A stretch of DNA of 64,000 bases from Rhodococcus sp. BP22 (GTDB lineage: Bacteria > Actinomycetota > Actinomycetes > Mycobacteriales > Mycobacteriaceae), in contig NZ_JACFTB010000004.1 in NCBI RefSeq assembly GCF_014281965.1, positions 124,001 through 188,000 on the forward strand, given 5' to 3'. Below the pieces are notes generated by a model. The model saw nothing but the letters and a program-made list of their open reading frames with translations. It was not told the origin of the DNA and ran no database searches. This document shows, in pieces, positions 9,856 to 18,419 of the stretch. The translations under genes were made by a program, and so were the position numbers. How positions within the stretch are numbered: the first letter of the stretch is position 1; each line of letters begins with the position of its first letter.

Positions 9856-10719
9856 ATGTCGACCACTATCGAGGCCGAGTCACGGTCATGGCGCGCGAGT
9901 TCGCGTAAGGGGCGCAAGTTCCGCGGTCCCGGCTCCGTCGGTCCGCTCGGCCTCGGAGTGGCGGTGTTGTGGTTGAGCATCATCGTGCTGCTGCCGCTCG
10001 CAGCGTTGTTGGTCAAGTCGTTCGACAACGGGCTTGCCGGCTTTTGGGATGCGGTAACCCAGCCGCGTGCAATCGCGACATTCAAGGTGACGCTGGAAGT
10101 GTCGGTGGCCACCGCGATCATCAACCTCTTCCTTGGCACGCTCATCGCGTGGGTGCTCGTTCGCGACGAGTTTCCGGGCAAACGATTTGTCAATGCGGTG
10201 ATCGACCTGCCGTTCGCGTTGCCGACGATCGTGGCGAGCCTCGTGCTGCTCTCGCTCTACGGCCCGACCAGCCCCATCGGCCTGGTCTTCAACGCTACGA
10301 AGCCTGCCGTGGTCGTCGCGTTGCTGTTCGTCACATTGCCGTTCGTGGTCCGAGCCGTGCAGCCCGTGCTCATCGAGATCGACAAGGAAGTGGAAGAAGC
10401 GGCCGCATCCCTGGGAGCAGGTAACTGGACCATCTTCCGGCGCATCGTGCTTCCGGTGCTGATGCCCGCAGTTCTGAGCGGCGCCGGATTGGCATTCGCC
10501 AGGGCTATCGGCGAATTCGGATCGGTTGTCCTCATCGGCGGCAACATCCCGGGGCAAACGCAGATCGCATCCCAATACATCCGTGAACTGATCGAGTACG
10601 ACCATCAGGTCGACGCAGCGGCGATCTCGGTCGTCTTGCTCGCGTTGGCGTTCGTCGTCCTGTTCGTTCTTCGCATCGTGGGAAGTCGACTCGCTCGAAG
10701 AGAGGAACAGATCCGATGA
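9856..10719 (+). CDS. cysT: Sulfate ABC transporter permease CysT
   Basis: This 287-residue inner-membrane subunit has six predicted spans and the EAA loop that contacts the ATPase: [23 protein letters not shown] near residue 177. [15 protein letters not shown] and [18 protein letters not shown] are typical of CysT/CysU. It pairs with CysW to carry sulfate and thiosulfate inward. It starts six bases after subI. Its stop overlaps the cysW start (ATGA). Confidence 0.95.
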   Translation: MSTTIEAESRSWRASSRKGRKFRGPGSVGPLGLGVAVLWLSIIVLLPLAALLVKSFDNGLAGFWDAVTQPRAIATFKVTLEVSVATAIINLFLGTLIAWVLVRDEFPGKRFVNAVIDLPFALPTIVASLVLLSLYGPTSPIGLVFNATKPAVVVALLFVTLPFVVRAVQPVLIEIDKEVEEAAASLGAGNWTIFRRIVLPVLMPAVLSGAGLAFARAIGEFGSVVLIGGNIPGQTQIASQYIRELIEYDHQVDAAAISVVLLALAFVVLFVLRIVGSRLARREEQIR

Positions 10720-11516
10720 AGCTCGGACTCCCGGTCAAGCTCTCTCTGCGGGTCGTTGCGTTGTTCTATCTCGCTGCGCTGGTGTTGTTTCCGCTCGGCG
10801 CCATCCTCTATCGGACGTTCGAAAATGGGATCGCCGAGTTCTGGGGACTGATAACGACGCCGGCCGCTCAGTCGGCACTGCAACTGTCGTTACTGATCGT
10901 CGCGATCGTCGTTCCGATCAACGTCGTCTTCGGTGTCATCACTGCCCTTGCACTCGTGCGTGGACGATTCCGTGGAAGGGGTGTCCTCGAGGCCATCGTG
11001 GACCTTCCATTCGCGGTGTCGCCCATCGTCACCGGCGTCGCGCTCATCCTGCTGTGGGGCGCGAACGGTTGGTTCGGCGGCATCGAGAGTCTCGGCTTCA
11101 AAATCATCTTCGCTTTGCCAGGCATGGTGATAGCGACGATCTTCGTGACACTGCCCTTCGTAGTGCGCGAAGTGGAGCCGGTGCTCTACGAAATCGGAGA
11201 AGAGCAGGAAGAAGCTGCGTCGACGTTGGGGGCTTCCTCGATGCAGACCTTCTGGAGGATCACACTTCCTGCTATTCGCTGGGGTCTGACGTACGGAATC
11301 GTCCTGACCGTTGCGCGTTCGCTCGGCGAGTTCGGCGCCGTGATCATGGTTTCGACCAACTTGCCAGGCGTCTCGCAGACACTGACCCTGTTGGTGAATT
11401 CTCGATACGAAGACTTCAACCAAGCGGGTGCATACGCCGCATCCACCTTGCTCATGGCAATTGCCGTCATCGTATTGCTGCTGATGACTGCCCTCGACAA
11501 AAAGAGGACGAAGTAA
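10716..11516 (+). CDS. cysW: Sulfate ABC transporter permease CysW
   Basis: This 266-residue membrane subunit has the EAA loop [21 protein letters not shown] near residue 163 and the CysW-like segment [20 protein letters not shown] near 93. ATG 10716 overlaps the cysT stop, and its own TAA overlaps the cysA ATG, so the three subunits are translationally coupled. Confidence 0.95.
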   Translation: MKLGLPVKLSLRVVALFYLAALVLFPLGAILYRTFENGIAEFWGLITTPAAQSALQLSLLIVAIVVPINVVFGVITALALVRGRFRGRGVLEAIVDLPFAVSPIVTGVALILLWGANGWFGGIESLGFKIIFALPGMVIATIFVTLPFVVREVEPVLYEIGEEQEEAASTLGASSMQTFWRITLPAIRWGLTYGIVLTVARSLGEFGAVIMVSTNLPGVSQTLTLLVNSRYEDFNQAGAYAASTLLMAIAVIVLLLMTALDKKRTK

Positions 11517-12574
11517 TGACTGCATCGAAGAACAACGAGATCGAGATCTCCGTTGTCGGCGCCAACAAGAAATACGGCGACTTCGCCGCACTCGATAATG
11601 TCAGCATCGACATCCCCAAGGGCTCGCTGACGGCGTTGCTCGGACCGAGCGGCTCCGGTAAGTCGACCTTGCTGAGGTCGATTGCAGGCCTCGAGCAACT
11701 CGACTCCGGTCAGGTGGTCCTGGCCGGCCAGGACGTAACGTGGGTGAGCCCGCAGCGTCGTGAAATTGGATTCGTCTTCCAACACTATGCAGCCTTCAAA
11801 CACCTCAGTGTTCGCGACAACGTTGCATTCGGTCTGACGATCAGGAAGCGACCGAAACCCGAGATCAAGCGGAAGGTGGACGAACTCCTCGAGATCGTCG
11901 GCCTCGCTGGATTTCAAAGCAGATTTCCGGCGCAGCTTTCGGGCGGCCAACGGCAGCGCATGGCACTGGCACGCGCGCTCGCGGTCGATCCGCAAGTGCT
12001 GTTGCTCGACGAGCCCTTCGGCGCACTCGATGCAAAGGTCCGTGAGGATCTTCGAACGTGGCTGCGTCGATTGCACGACGAGGTACATGTCACGACGGTA
12101 TTGGTGACGCACGATCAGGAAGAGGCACTCGACGTCGCCGACCGGATCGCGGTGCTCAACAAGGGGCGGATCGAGCAGGTCGGTACCCCCGAGGACCTCT
12201 ACGATCGTCCCGAGAACGACTTCGTGATGTCCTTCCTCGGGCAGGTCGCAAAGCTCAACGGACTACTGGTCCGACCGCACGACATTCGCGTCGGTCGGGA
12301 TCCGAGCATGTCGCTGGCGCAGGAGAACGGGACAGCCGAATCTGCGGGCGTGACTCGCGCCATCGTCGAACGCGTCGTACGTCTCGGATTCGAGGTGAAG
12401 GTCGAAATGAAGAATGCTGCAACCGGAGAACCCTTCACCGCGCAGATCACTCGTGGCGACAGTGAAGCGCTCCAGCTCAACGCCGGAGAGACGGTGTACG
12501 TCCGCGCCACACGGATCCCGGAAATCCTCAACTCCAAAGGCAAGACCGCACAAGCCGCAGAGTCTATCTATTGA
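11516..12574 (+). CDS. cysA: Sulfate/thiosulfate import ATP-binding protein
   Basis: The 352-residue ABC ATPase has Walker [10 protein letters not shown] near residue 43, a Q-loop FVFQHYAAF near 87, signature [15 protein letters not shown] near 142, Walker [14 protein letters not shown] near 164 and H-loop [13 protein letters not shown] near 200. The C-terminal regulatory domain contains the TOBE-like stretch VRPHDIRVG. The open frame extends far upstream, but ATG 11516, overlapping the cysW stop, is the right start. The last 11 bases overlap the end of the opposite-strand chelatase gene. Confidence 0.95.
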   Translation: MTASKNNEIEISVVGANKKYGDFAALDNVSIDIPKGSLTALLGPSGSGKSTLLRSIAGLEQLDSGQVVLAGQDVTWVSPQRREIGFVFQHYAAFKHLSVRDNVAFGLTIRKRPKPEIKRKVDELLEIVGLAGFQSRFPAQLSGGQRQRMALARALAVDPQVLLLDEPFGALDAKVREDLRTWLRRLHDEVHVTTVLVTHDQEEALDVADRIAVLNKGRIEQVGTPEDLYDRPENDFVMSFLGQVAKLNGLLVRPHDIRVGRDPSMSLAQENGTAESAGVTRAIVERVVRLGFEVKVEMKNAATGEPFTAQITRGDSEALQLNAGETVYVRATRIPEILNSKGKTAQAAESIY

Positions 12575-13325
12575 GGTGATCGTTGTCTGCGGTGACGATC
12601 TGCGTCAGAGCACAGTCGTAACGATGGGACACCACCTCGGCCACCGACGAGTGCGCACCGATGACGTCCGCTCGGACGACCTCGAAACCTGATGCGTCCA
12701 CAACTGCGGATACGCGGTCGGTCAGCAACCCCGGTGCAAGAAACCACTGCGCGAGCACAATCTTTCTCGCACCGGCGCTGTGCAAGAGCCGGAGAGCTTC
12801 GGCAGGACCCGAATTCGGCACGGTGGCAAAACATGTCACGGCCTCGCGCCAACGAGTTTCGGTGAGAACCTGTCGAGCAATGGCACGGGTGCGTTCGTTG
12901 GCGGCACCGTCCGAGGATCCGACGGCGGCGAGAAGGACACCGACATCCGGATCGTCGACCTCCACGCCTGCGTCGAATATGCGTGAACGAACGGCATCGA
13001 CCAACAGCTGATCCTCGCCCAGTACGTCGGCCTGCACCAGCGACAATCCTGGATTGCGCAGCCGTGCCGCACCGAGCATTGTCGGCAAGTCGACCCTTGC
13101 GTGAAACGCGCTGCCGAGCAGCAGCGGAACGACGACTGCCGAGTCGGCACCCTCGAGAGCGACATCGTCGATAACTCGATCGACGTGCGGCTCCGTCAGG
13201 TCCAGAAACGCCACTCTCACATCCACATCCGGGCGCCGAAGCCGGATTCGATCGACAACCGCGTGCACCGTACGAGCCGAGCGCGGATCGCGGCTACCGT
13301 GAGCGGTGGCAATCAGCACACTCAC
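12564..13325 (-). CDS. Sirohydrochlorin ferrochelatase-type CbiX protein
   Basis: The 253-residue protein begins [14 protein letters not shown], the CbiX/SirB metal-binding N-terminus (His 9), and has a second chelatase half with [19 protein letters not shown] near 85 and [16 protein letters not shown] near 193. It likely inserts Fe2+ into sirohydrochlorin to make siroheme, the cofactor of the reductase encoded at the head of the same operon. The start ATG overlaps the cysN stop (ATGA). The M. tuberculosis counterpart Rv2393 sits after cysH. It could also insert cobalt, but the operon argues for siroheme. Confidence 0.85.
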   Translation of the reverse strand: MSVLIATAHGSRDPRSARTVHAVVDRIRLRRPDVDVRVAFLDLTEPHVDRVIDDVALEGADSAVVVPLLLGSAFHARVDLPTMLGAARLRNPGLSLVQADVLGEDQLLVDAVRSRIFDAGVEVDDPDVGVLLAAVGSSDGAANERTRAIARQVLTETRWREAVTCFATVPNSGPAEALRLLHSAGARKIVLAQWFLAPGLLTDRVSAVVDASGFEVVRADVIGAHSSVAEVVSHRYDCALTQIVTADNDHLNR

Positions 13326-14632
13326 ACCGGTGTCGGCGTCCCGAGTTCGACGGCGGACAACGCGTCGCCGACCAGACCGGCAGCGAGGGTATTTCCGCCG
13401 TTCGGATCGATCAGCAGAAAGCTTCCAGTGTGCCGGTTGACCCGGTAGTCGTCCGCCACGATCGGCTCAGCAACACGAACCGAGATTCGACCGATGTCGT
13501 TGAGCTCCAACGATTCCGGTGACGGCTCGGAAGTCAATTTCTGTTCGTCGAACCGCTCCACCAGCGAGCCGACGATGGCTTGCGTGGTACGCGTTCCGTG
13601 CTTGAGTAGCAGGCGTGCACCGGGCCGCAGAGGCTTCTCGGCGAGCCAGCACACAGTGGCGTCGAATTCCCCGAGGGGCTCCGGCGCATCCTGCGGGGAC
13701 GCGATGGTGTCACCTCGAGACACGTCGACGTCGTCGGCGAGAATTAACGTGACGCTACGGCCGGCATGGGCCGATCCGAGTTCGCCATCGGCTGTGTCGA
13801 TGCGCTCGACGGTCGTGCGTACTCCCGAGGGCAACACGACGACTTCGTCACCGGGGGACACCGTTCCCGCTGCAACTTGGCCGGCGTAACCGCGGTAGTC
13901 CGGGAATTCGGCTGTGCGCGGACGGATTACGTACTGCACGGGGAACCGCAGTCCCACTCGATGAGGTTCGGCGTCCACCGGGACGGATTCGAGATGCTCG
14001 ATCAGCGTCGGGCCGTCGTAGTACGGGGTCTTGGTCGAGCGCACCGCCACGTTGTCACCATGAAGGGCGGACACCGGTATCTCGGTGACATCCTCTGTAG
14101 CCCAGCCGAGTGAACTCGTCAAAGAGTTGAATTCTTCCGAGATATCCGCGAATACCTGCGCCGGATTCTCGACGAGGTCGATCTTGTTGACTGCCAATAC
14201 CAGCTTGGGTACCCCGAGTAGCGCGAGAACCGCTGCATGCCTACGAGTCTGCGTGATGACGCCCTTGCGCGCGTCGACGAGAAGTATGACGAGCTGAGCC
14301 GTGGACGCGCCGGAGACGGTGTTACGGGTGTACTGAACGTGTCCGGGTGTGTCGGCGAGAACGAAGGAACGCGCGGGCGTCGCAAAGTACCGGTAGGCAA
14401 CGTCGATCGTGATGCCCTGTTCGCGCTCGGCACGCAGGCCGTCCACCAGCAGTGACAGGTCCGGCGTGCTCAGTCCGCGGTCGACCGATGCCCGAGTGAC
14501 GGCATCGATCTGGTCGGCGAGAACAGATTTCGTGTCGTAGAGCAGGCGTCCGACCAGGGTGGACTTGCCGTCGTCGACGCTGCCTGCGGTGGCAAGGCGT
14601 AGAAGCTGTGTACCGGAACGAGAGTTGCTCAT
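13322..14632 (-). CDS. cysN: Sulfate adenylyltransferase large subunit (GTPase)
   Basis: The 436-residue GTPase has G1 GSVDDGKST near residue 17, DTPGH near 93 and NKIDLVEN near 148, followed by EF-Tu-like beta-barrel domains. It couples GTP hydrolysis to CysD-catalysed APS formation. The length fits CysN alone. The APS kinase (CysC) domain fused in the mycobacterial CysNC is absent, as expected with an APS-type CysH. The open frame runs upstream, but ATG 14632 overlaps the cysD stop and gives the family N-terminus. Confidence 0.95.
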   Translation of the reverse strand: MSNSRSGTQLLRLATAGSVDDGKSTLVGRLLYDTKSVLADQIDAVTRASVDRGLSTPDLSLLVDGLRAEREQGITIDVAYRYFATPARSFVLADTPGHVQYTRNTVSGASTAQLVILLVDARKGVITQTRRHAAVLALLGVPKLVLAVNKIDLVENPAQVFADISEEFNSLTSSLGWATEDVTEIPVSALHGDNVAVRSTKTPYYDGPTLIEHLESVPVDAEPHRVGLRFPVQYVIRPRTAEFPDYRGYAGQVAAGTVSPGDEVVVLPSGVRTTVERIDTADGELGSAHAGRSVTLILADDVDVSRGDTIASPQDAPEPLGEFDATVCWLAEKPLRPGARLLLKHGTRTTQAIVGSLVERFDEQKLTSEPSPESLELNDIGRISVRVAEPIVADDYRVNRHTGSFLLIDPNGGNTLAAGLVGDALSAVELGTPTPV

Positions 14633-15576
14633 CAGAAGTATCCTTCGCGCTTGCGGTCTTCCATGGCAGCCTCGGAAACACGATCGTCTCCGCGAGTGGC
14701 ACCACGTTCGGTGAGCCGAGATGCCGCGACCTCGGCAAGAATCGCGTCGTTGTCTGCGGCGTCGGAGAGAACTGCGCCGGTCGTGGATCCATCGCCCACG
14801 GTCCGGTAACGAACCGAGAGAGTCTTCAGCTCCTCGGATTCGTTCGGGCCGCCCCACACACCGGGAGTCATCCACATTCCGTCGCGCTGGTACACCGGGC
14901 GCTGGTGGGCGTAGTAGATCGACGCCAATTCGACGTCCTCACGGGCAATGTAGCGCCAGATGTCGAGTTCGGTGAAGTTGCTCAACGGGAACACTCGAAC
15001 TTGTTCACCCGGCGAATGCTTACCGTTGTAGAGGTTCCACAGTTCCGGACGCTGCTTCTTCGGATCCCACTGGCCGAAGGCGTTGCGAAGGGAGAAGATG
15101 CGCTCCTTCGCGCGAGCTCGCTCCTCGTCGCGGCGTGCGCCACCGAAGATGGCATCGAAACGGTTCTCCGCGATCGAGTCCAGTAGTGGAACGGTCTGAA
15201 GTGGGTTGCGAATGCCGTCAGGACGCTCGGTGAGTCGGCCGTCGGCAATGTAGTCCTCGACGCTGGCGATGTGCAGGCGGAGGTTGTACTTGGCGACTAT
15301 GTAGTCGCGAAAGTCCAGCACTTCCTGCAAGTTGTGGCCGGTGTCGACGTGCAGCAGCGAGAACGGAAGTGGCGCAGGCCAGAAAGCCTTGATCGCCAAG
15401 TGCAGCAGAACGGTGGAGTCCTTGCCGCCGGAGAAGAGTATGACCGGGCGCTCGAACTCGCCTGCCACCTCACGGAAGATGTGGATCGCCTCGGACTCGA
15501 GTGCATCGAGTGTGTCGAATCGATCGCTGTCGAGCAGTGTGCGCGTAGCTTCTACAGCTGTCGTGTCCAGTGTCAT
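14632..15576 (-). CDS. cysD: Sulfate adenylyltransferase small subunit
   Basis: The 314-residue protein has the N-type ATP pyrophosphatase PP-loop FSGGKDSTVLLHLA near residue 45 and the CysD patterns RRDEERARAKERIFS near 142 and YYAHQRPVYQRDGMW near 235. It adenylates sulfate to APS with CysN. I chose ATG 15576 because it overlaps the cysH TGA exactly. A start six codons earlier (15594) would intrude into cysH. The same overlap pattern holds across the operon. Confidence 0.94.
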   Translation of the reverse strand: MTLDTTAVEATRTLLDSDRFDTLDALESEAIHIFREVAGEFERPVILFSGGKDSTVLLHLAIKAFWPAPLPFSLLHVDTGHNLQEVLDFRDYIVAKYNLRLHIASVEDYIADGRLTERPDGIRNPLQTVPLLDSIAENRFDAIFGGARRDEERARAKERIFSLRNAFGQWDPKKQRPELWNLYNGKHSPGEQVRVFPLSNFTELDIWRYIAREDVELASIYYAHQRPVYQRDGMWMTPGVWGGPNESEELKTLSVRYRTVGDGSTTGAVLSDAADNDAILAEVAASRLTERGATRGDDRVSEAAMEDRKREGYF

Positions 15577-16283
15577 GATGCGTGCAACCCACATTCGGTT
15601 TTGGCCTTACCGGCCCACCGTCCGCTACGCGGATCGGCGCCGGGGGCGGGCTTGACGGTGCAAGGTGCGCACCCGATCGATGGATAGCCTTCGTCAACAA
15701 GCGGATTGACGAGTATGGAGTGCTCGTCGATGTAGTTCTGCATGTCCTCGTCCGACCAGGCTGCGATCGGATTGATCTTCACCAGGCCGAAGCCGTCGTC
15801 GAAGGAGATGAGAGGCGCATTCGCGCGCGTGGGCGATTCGACGCGACGGATGCCGGTAACCCAGGCGCTGTAGTTGGCAAGCTCCTTCTTCAGTGGAGCG
15901 ACCTTGCGCATGGCGCAGCATCGATTCGGTTCACGCGCGAAGAGGTCTTTGCCTTCCAGCGCATCTTGCTGCGGCACAGTCAGTTCGGCGCGAGCATTGA
16001 CGATCTTGACGCCGTACACGGCCTCTACCGCATCGCGAGTGCCGATGGTTTCCGCGAAGTGATAGCCGGTTTCGAGGAACAGGACCTCGATACCCGGATG
16101 TACCTGGGCTGCAAGGTGTACCAGGACTGCGTCCTGCATGTTCGACGCCACGATGTAGTCGGTGCCGAATTCGCGTTCGGTCCAGGCCAGCAGCTCGGCG
16201 GCGTCGGCTCCGTCGAGTTCGCGAGCGCCGCGTTCAGCGACCGCCTTCAACTCCTCGACCGAAAGATTCATTCGAGTTCTCAT
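15573..16283 (-). CDS. cysH: Phosphoadenylyl/adenylyl-sulfate reductase, APS type
   Basis: The 236-residue protein has all the residues of a [4Fe-4S] APS reductase: Cys-Cys in NRCCAMRK (122-123), CxxC in IGCAPC (205-208) and the catalytic Cys in ECGLH (231). PAPS-only enzymes lack the four cluster cysteines. It reduces APS to sulfite using thioredoxin. ATG 16283 overlaps the sirA stop, so I used it rather than the upstream ATG. The absence of CysC in CysN agrees with APS as substrate. Confidence 0.95.
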   Translation of the reverse strand: MRTRMNLSVEELKAVAERGARELDGADAAELLAWTEREFGTDYIVASNMQDAVLVHLAAQVHPGIEVLFLETGYHFAETIGTRDAVEAVYGVKIVNARAELTVPQQDALEGKDLFAREPNRCCAMRKVAPLKKELANYSAWVTGIRRVESPTRANAPLISFDDGFGLVKINPIAAWSDEDMQNYIDEHSILVNPLVDEGYPSIGCAPCTVKPAPGADPRSGRWAGKAKTECGLHAS

Positions 16284-18013
16284 CGCATATCCGCCTCGTC
16301 TGCTCGCACTGCCCATTCGGCAAAACGTTCGCCCTCGTTACGGTTCTTCACGAACTGCCGTACGACGCGATCGATGTAGTCACCCATCTCGAGGCTCGTG
16401 ACCTTGTGTTGGCGTAGCTTTCGGCCAAAAGTAGTGTCGAAGCCGAGGCTGCCGCCCAGATGAACCTGGAAGCCTTCGACCTGATTGCCTTCACCGTCGT
16501 CGACCAGTTGGCCCTTGAATCCGATGTCCGCGACCTGCGATCGGGCGCAGGAGTTGGGGCAACCGTTGATGTTGATCGTGATCGGTACGTCGAGCTGGGC
16601 GTTGATGTCTGCCAGACGCTCTTCGAGTTCTGGCACGAGAACCTGTGAGCGCTTGCGTGTTTCGGCGAACGACAGCTTGCAGAACTCGATGCCGGAGCAG
16701 GCCATCAGGTTCTTGCGCCAGTGCGACGGCCGAGCCGGCAGGCCCAGAGCGTCGAGGTCGGCGATCAGTGGCTCGAGAGTTTCTTCGGCCACGTCGAGGA
16801 TGATCAGCTTCTGGAAGGGCGTGAAGCGGACTCGGTCACTGCCGGCCTTCTCGGCGGCGTCGGCAACCCGAGCGAGAATGGTTCCCGAAACGCGGCCCGC
16901 GATCGGCGCGAAACCGACTGCGTTGAGTCCGTTCTGGGTCTTCTGGACACCGACGTGGTCGATAGGCCGCGTCGGCTTCTCGGGCGCCGGGCCGTCGATG
17001 AGGGGACGCTTCAAGTATTCGGTTTCGAGGACTTCGCGGAACTTTTCGATTCCCCAGTCCTTGATGAGGAACTTGAGCCTGGCCTTGGCGCGCAGACGGC
17101 GGTAGCCGTAATCACGGAAGATCGAGACAACACCTTCCCAGACATCGGGAACCTCGTCGAGCGGAATCCAAGCGCCGACCCGCTGAGCGAGCATCGGGTT
17201 GGTGGACAGGCCGCCGCCGACCCAGAGATCAAGTCCAGGACCGTGTTCCGGGTGGTTCACGCCGATGAACGCGACGTCGTTGATCTCGTGGACTACGTCC
17301 TGCTGGCCGGAGATCGCAGTCTTGAATTTGCGGGGCAGGTTGGAGTAAAGGGGGTTCCCGATGTAGCGGCGCACGATCTCGTCGATAGCGGGGGTGGGAT
17401 CGAGTACCTCGTCGAGGGATTCGCCGGCCAGGGGAGAGCCGAGAACGACTCGGGGGCAGTCGCCGCAGGCTTCGGTTGTCTTCAGACCGACGGCCTCGAG
17501 GCGCTTCCAGATCTCCGGTACGTTCTCGACCTCGATCCAGTGGAATTGGACGTTCTCGCGGTCGGACAGGTCGGCGGTGTTGCGGCCGAATTCCTGCGAG
17601 ATGCCGGCGATGGTCCGCAACTGCTCGAGGTTGAGAGAGCCTCCGTCGCATCGCACTCGCATCATGAAGTACTTGGCTTCGAGGAGGTCGACGTTCTCGT
17701 CACCGGTGAAGGTGGCGTCGTATCCCTGCTCCCGCTGGGTGTAGAGGCCCCACCAACGGAAGCGTCCACGCAGGTCGCTCTTGTCGATGCTGTCGAACCC
17801 CTGCTTGGAGTAGATGTTCTCGATGCGCGCCCGCACGTTCAGCGGGTTGTCGTCCTTCTTCGCCTGCTCGTTGGCGTTGAGGGGTTCGCGGTATCCGAGG
17901 GCCCACTGGCCTTCGGCGCGGCGCTTGGTCGGCCGTGCGGTGCGCTCTCTGGGCGCAACATCAGGCGATTTCGCGCCCGTTGCATCGGTAGTCGCGTCGG
18001 TTGTCGACGACAT
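16280..18013 (-). CDS. sirA: Ferredoxin-dependent assimilatory sulfite reductase
   Basis: The 577-residue siroheme/[4Fe-4S] enzyme reduces sulfite to sulfide in the cytoplasm. Cluster cysteines lie in ACSGIEFC (C-x5-C) and NGCPNSC (C-x3-C) in the C-terminal half, and the substrate loop includes FRWWGLYTQREQGYD. A Tyr and a Cys (GLYTQR and GDCPR) match the pair reported to be cross-linked in M. tuberculosis SirA/NirA. Nitrite reductase is the alternative, but the cysH-cysD-cysN neighbours argue for sulfite. AGGAG six bases before ATG 18013 favours that start over 18028. First structural gene of the operon. Confidence 0.93.
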   Translation of the reverse strand: MSSTTDATTDATGAKSPDVAPRERTARPTKRRAEGQWALGYREPLNANEQAKKDDNPLNVRARIENIYSKQGFDSIDKSDLRGRFRWWGLYTQREQGYDATFTGDENVDLLEAKYFMMRVRCDGGSLNLEQLRTIAGISQEFGRNTADLSDRENVQFHWIEVENVPEIWKRLEAVGLKTTEACGDCPRVVLGSPLAGESLDEVLDPTPAIDEIVRRYIGNPLYSNLPRKFKTAISGQQDVVHEINDVAFIGVNHPEHGPGLDLWVGGGLSTNPMLAQRVGAWIPLDEVPDVWEGVVSIFRDYGYRRLRAKARLKFLIKDWGIEKFREVLETEYLKRPLIDGPAPEKPTRPIDHVGVQKTQNGLNAVGFAPIAGRVSGTILARVADAAEKAGSDRVRFTPFQKLIILDVAEETLEPLIADLDALGLPARPSHWRKNLMACSGIEFCKLSFAETRKRSQVLVPELEERLADINAQLDVPITININGCPNSCARSQVADIGFKGQLVDDGEGNQVEGFQVHLGGSLGFDTTFGRKLRQHKVTSLEMGDYIDRVVRQFVKNRNEGERFAEWAVRADEADMR

Positions 18014-18176
18014 CAAAGGCTCCTGCATCTTTTCTCTGCCGGACGGTGAAAGGGTGGTGGGTGAAACTCACCGCTTGCACACGCGTTCGGTTGGATCGGG
18101 GCTTGTGAGAAGAAACGTGCTCAGTTCGAATTACGAGCGGGATGAGCATGCGTATCCAACGAGACGCAGAACTCAG

Positions 18177-18245
18177 CTACACACTCTTACGGCATCGACA
18201 CGAAGAACTGCAGACACGCTTGAGATCGACGTGGCGCCGTGCCAC
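18177..18245 (-). CDS. Cys-rich leader peptide of the sirA operon
   Basis: GTG 18245 opens a 22-codon ORF ending at TAG 18177-18179. The product contains RRHVDLKRVCSSSCRCR with three Cys codons (12, 16, 18). The RHVDL-x-R-...-C pattern is what I recall of the short 'putative leader peptides' placed upstream of sulfur assimilation genes in actinobacteria. A weak SD (GGGA) lies eight bases upstream, and the likely promoter ends 27 bases upstream. The stop is 164 bases before sirA. Slow translation of the Cys codons when Cys-tRNA is scarce would let ribosome stalling control the operon (inference). Confidence 0.72.
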   Translation of the reverse strand: MARRHVDLKRVCSSSCRCRKSV

Positions 18246-18271
18246 CAATCGGATCCCAGAGTCGTTCACGG

Positions 18272-18298
18272 AGCCTATTGTGCCACGTCATCTGGCAA
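18272..18298 (-). promoter_or_regulatory. Probable promoter of the leader-sirA operon
   Basis: On the minus strand TTGCCA (18298-18293) and TAGGCT (18277-18272) are separated by 15 bases and lie upstream of the leader peptide start. The spacing is short. The position, between the palindrome at 18313-18342 and the leader ORF, is what supports it. Confidence 0.4.
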
Positions 18299-18312
18299 GT
18301 GCCGACCGCGGT

Positions 18313-18342
18313 GAGGTATTTACCTCGATTTTGGGGTAAATA
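18313..18342. promoter_or_regulatory. Palindromic operator candidate, hemW/sirA intergenic region
   Basis: TATTTACC (18317-18324) is mirrored by GGTAAATA (18335-18342) with a 10-base spacer. The left half also sits in a second palindrome, GAGGTA-TT-TACCTC (18313-18326). The site lies just upstream of the inferred -35 of the sirA operon, where an activator would bind, and about 80-100 bases upstream of hemW. The A/T-rich core stands out in GC-rich surroundings. The binding protein is unknown. Confidence 0.55.
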
Positions 18343-18391
18343 GGCTGGCAGAGCGCCTGGATCTCGGAACGCTGTCTGTGTGGTGCGTCGA

Positions 18392-18418
18392 CTCTTCAGG
18401 TTCTGGGACACTGAAGAG
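18392..18418 (+). promoter_or_regulatory. Hairpin enclosing the hemW ribosome binding site
   Basis: CTCTTCAG (18392-18399) and CTGAAGAG (18411-18418) are perfect 8-bp arms with an 11-base loop. The right arm contains the only SD-like sequence (GAAGAG) and ends one base before the GTG at 18420. Folding would hide the ribosome binding site, so translational control is possible. A protein operator is the alternative. Confidence 0.45.
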
Positions 18419-18419
18419 C

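Noticed and set aside
18142..18339. 65-codon plus-strand ORF between sirA and hemW
   Set aside because: It overlaps the leader peptide and the palindrome on the other strand, and it ends without relation to hemW. The Cys-rich minus-strand reading fits a known leader type better.
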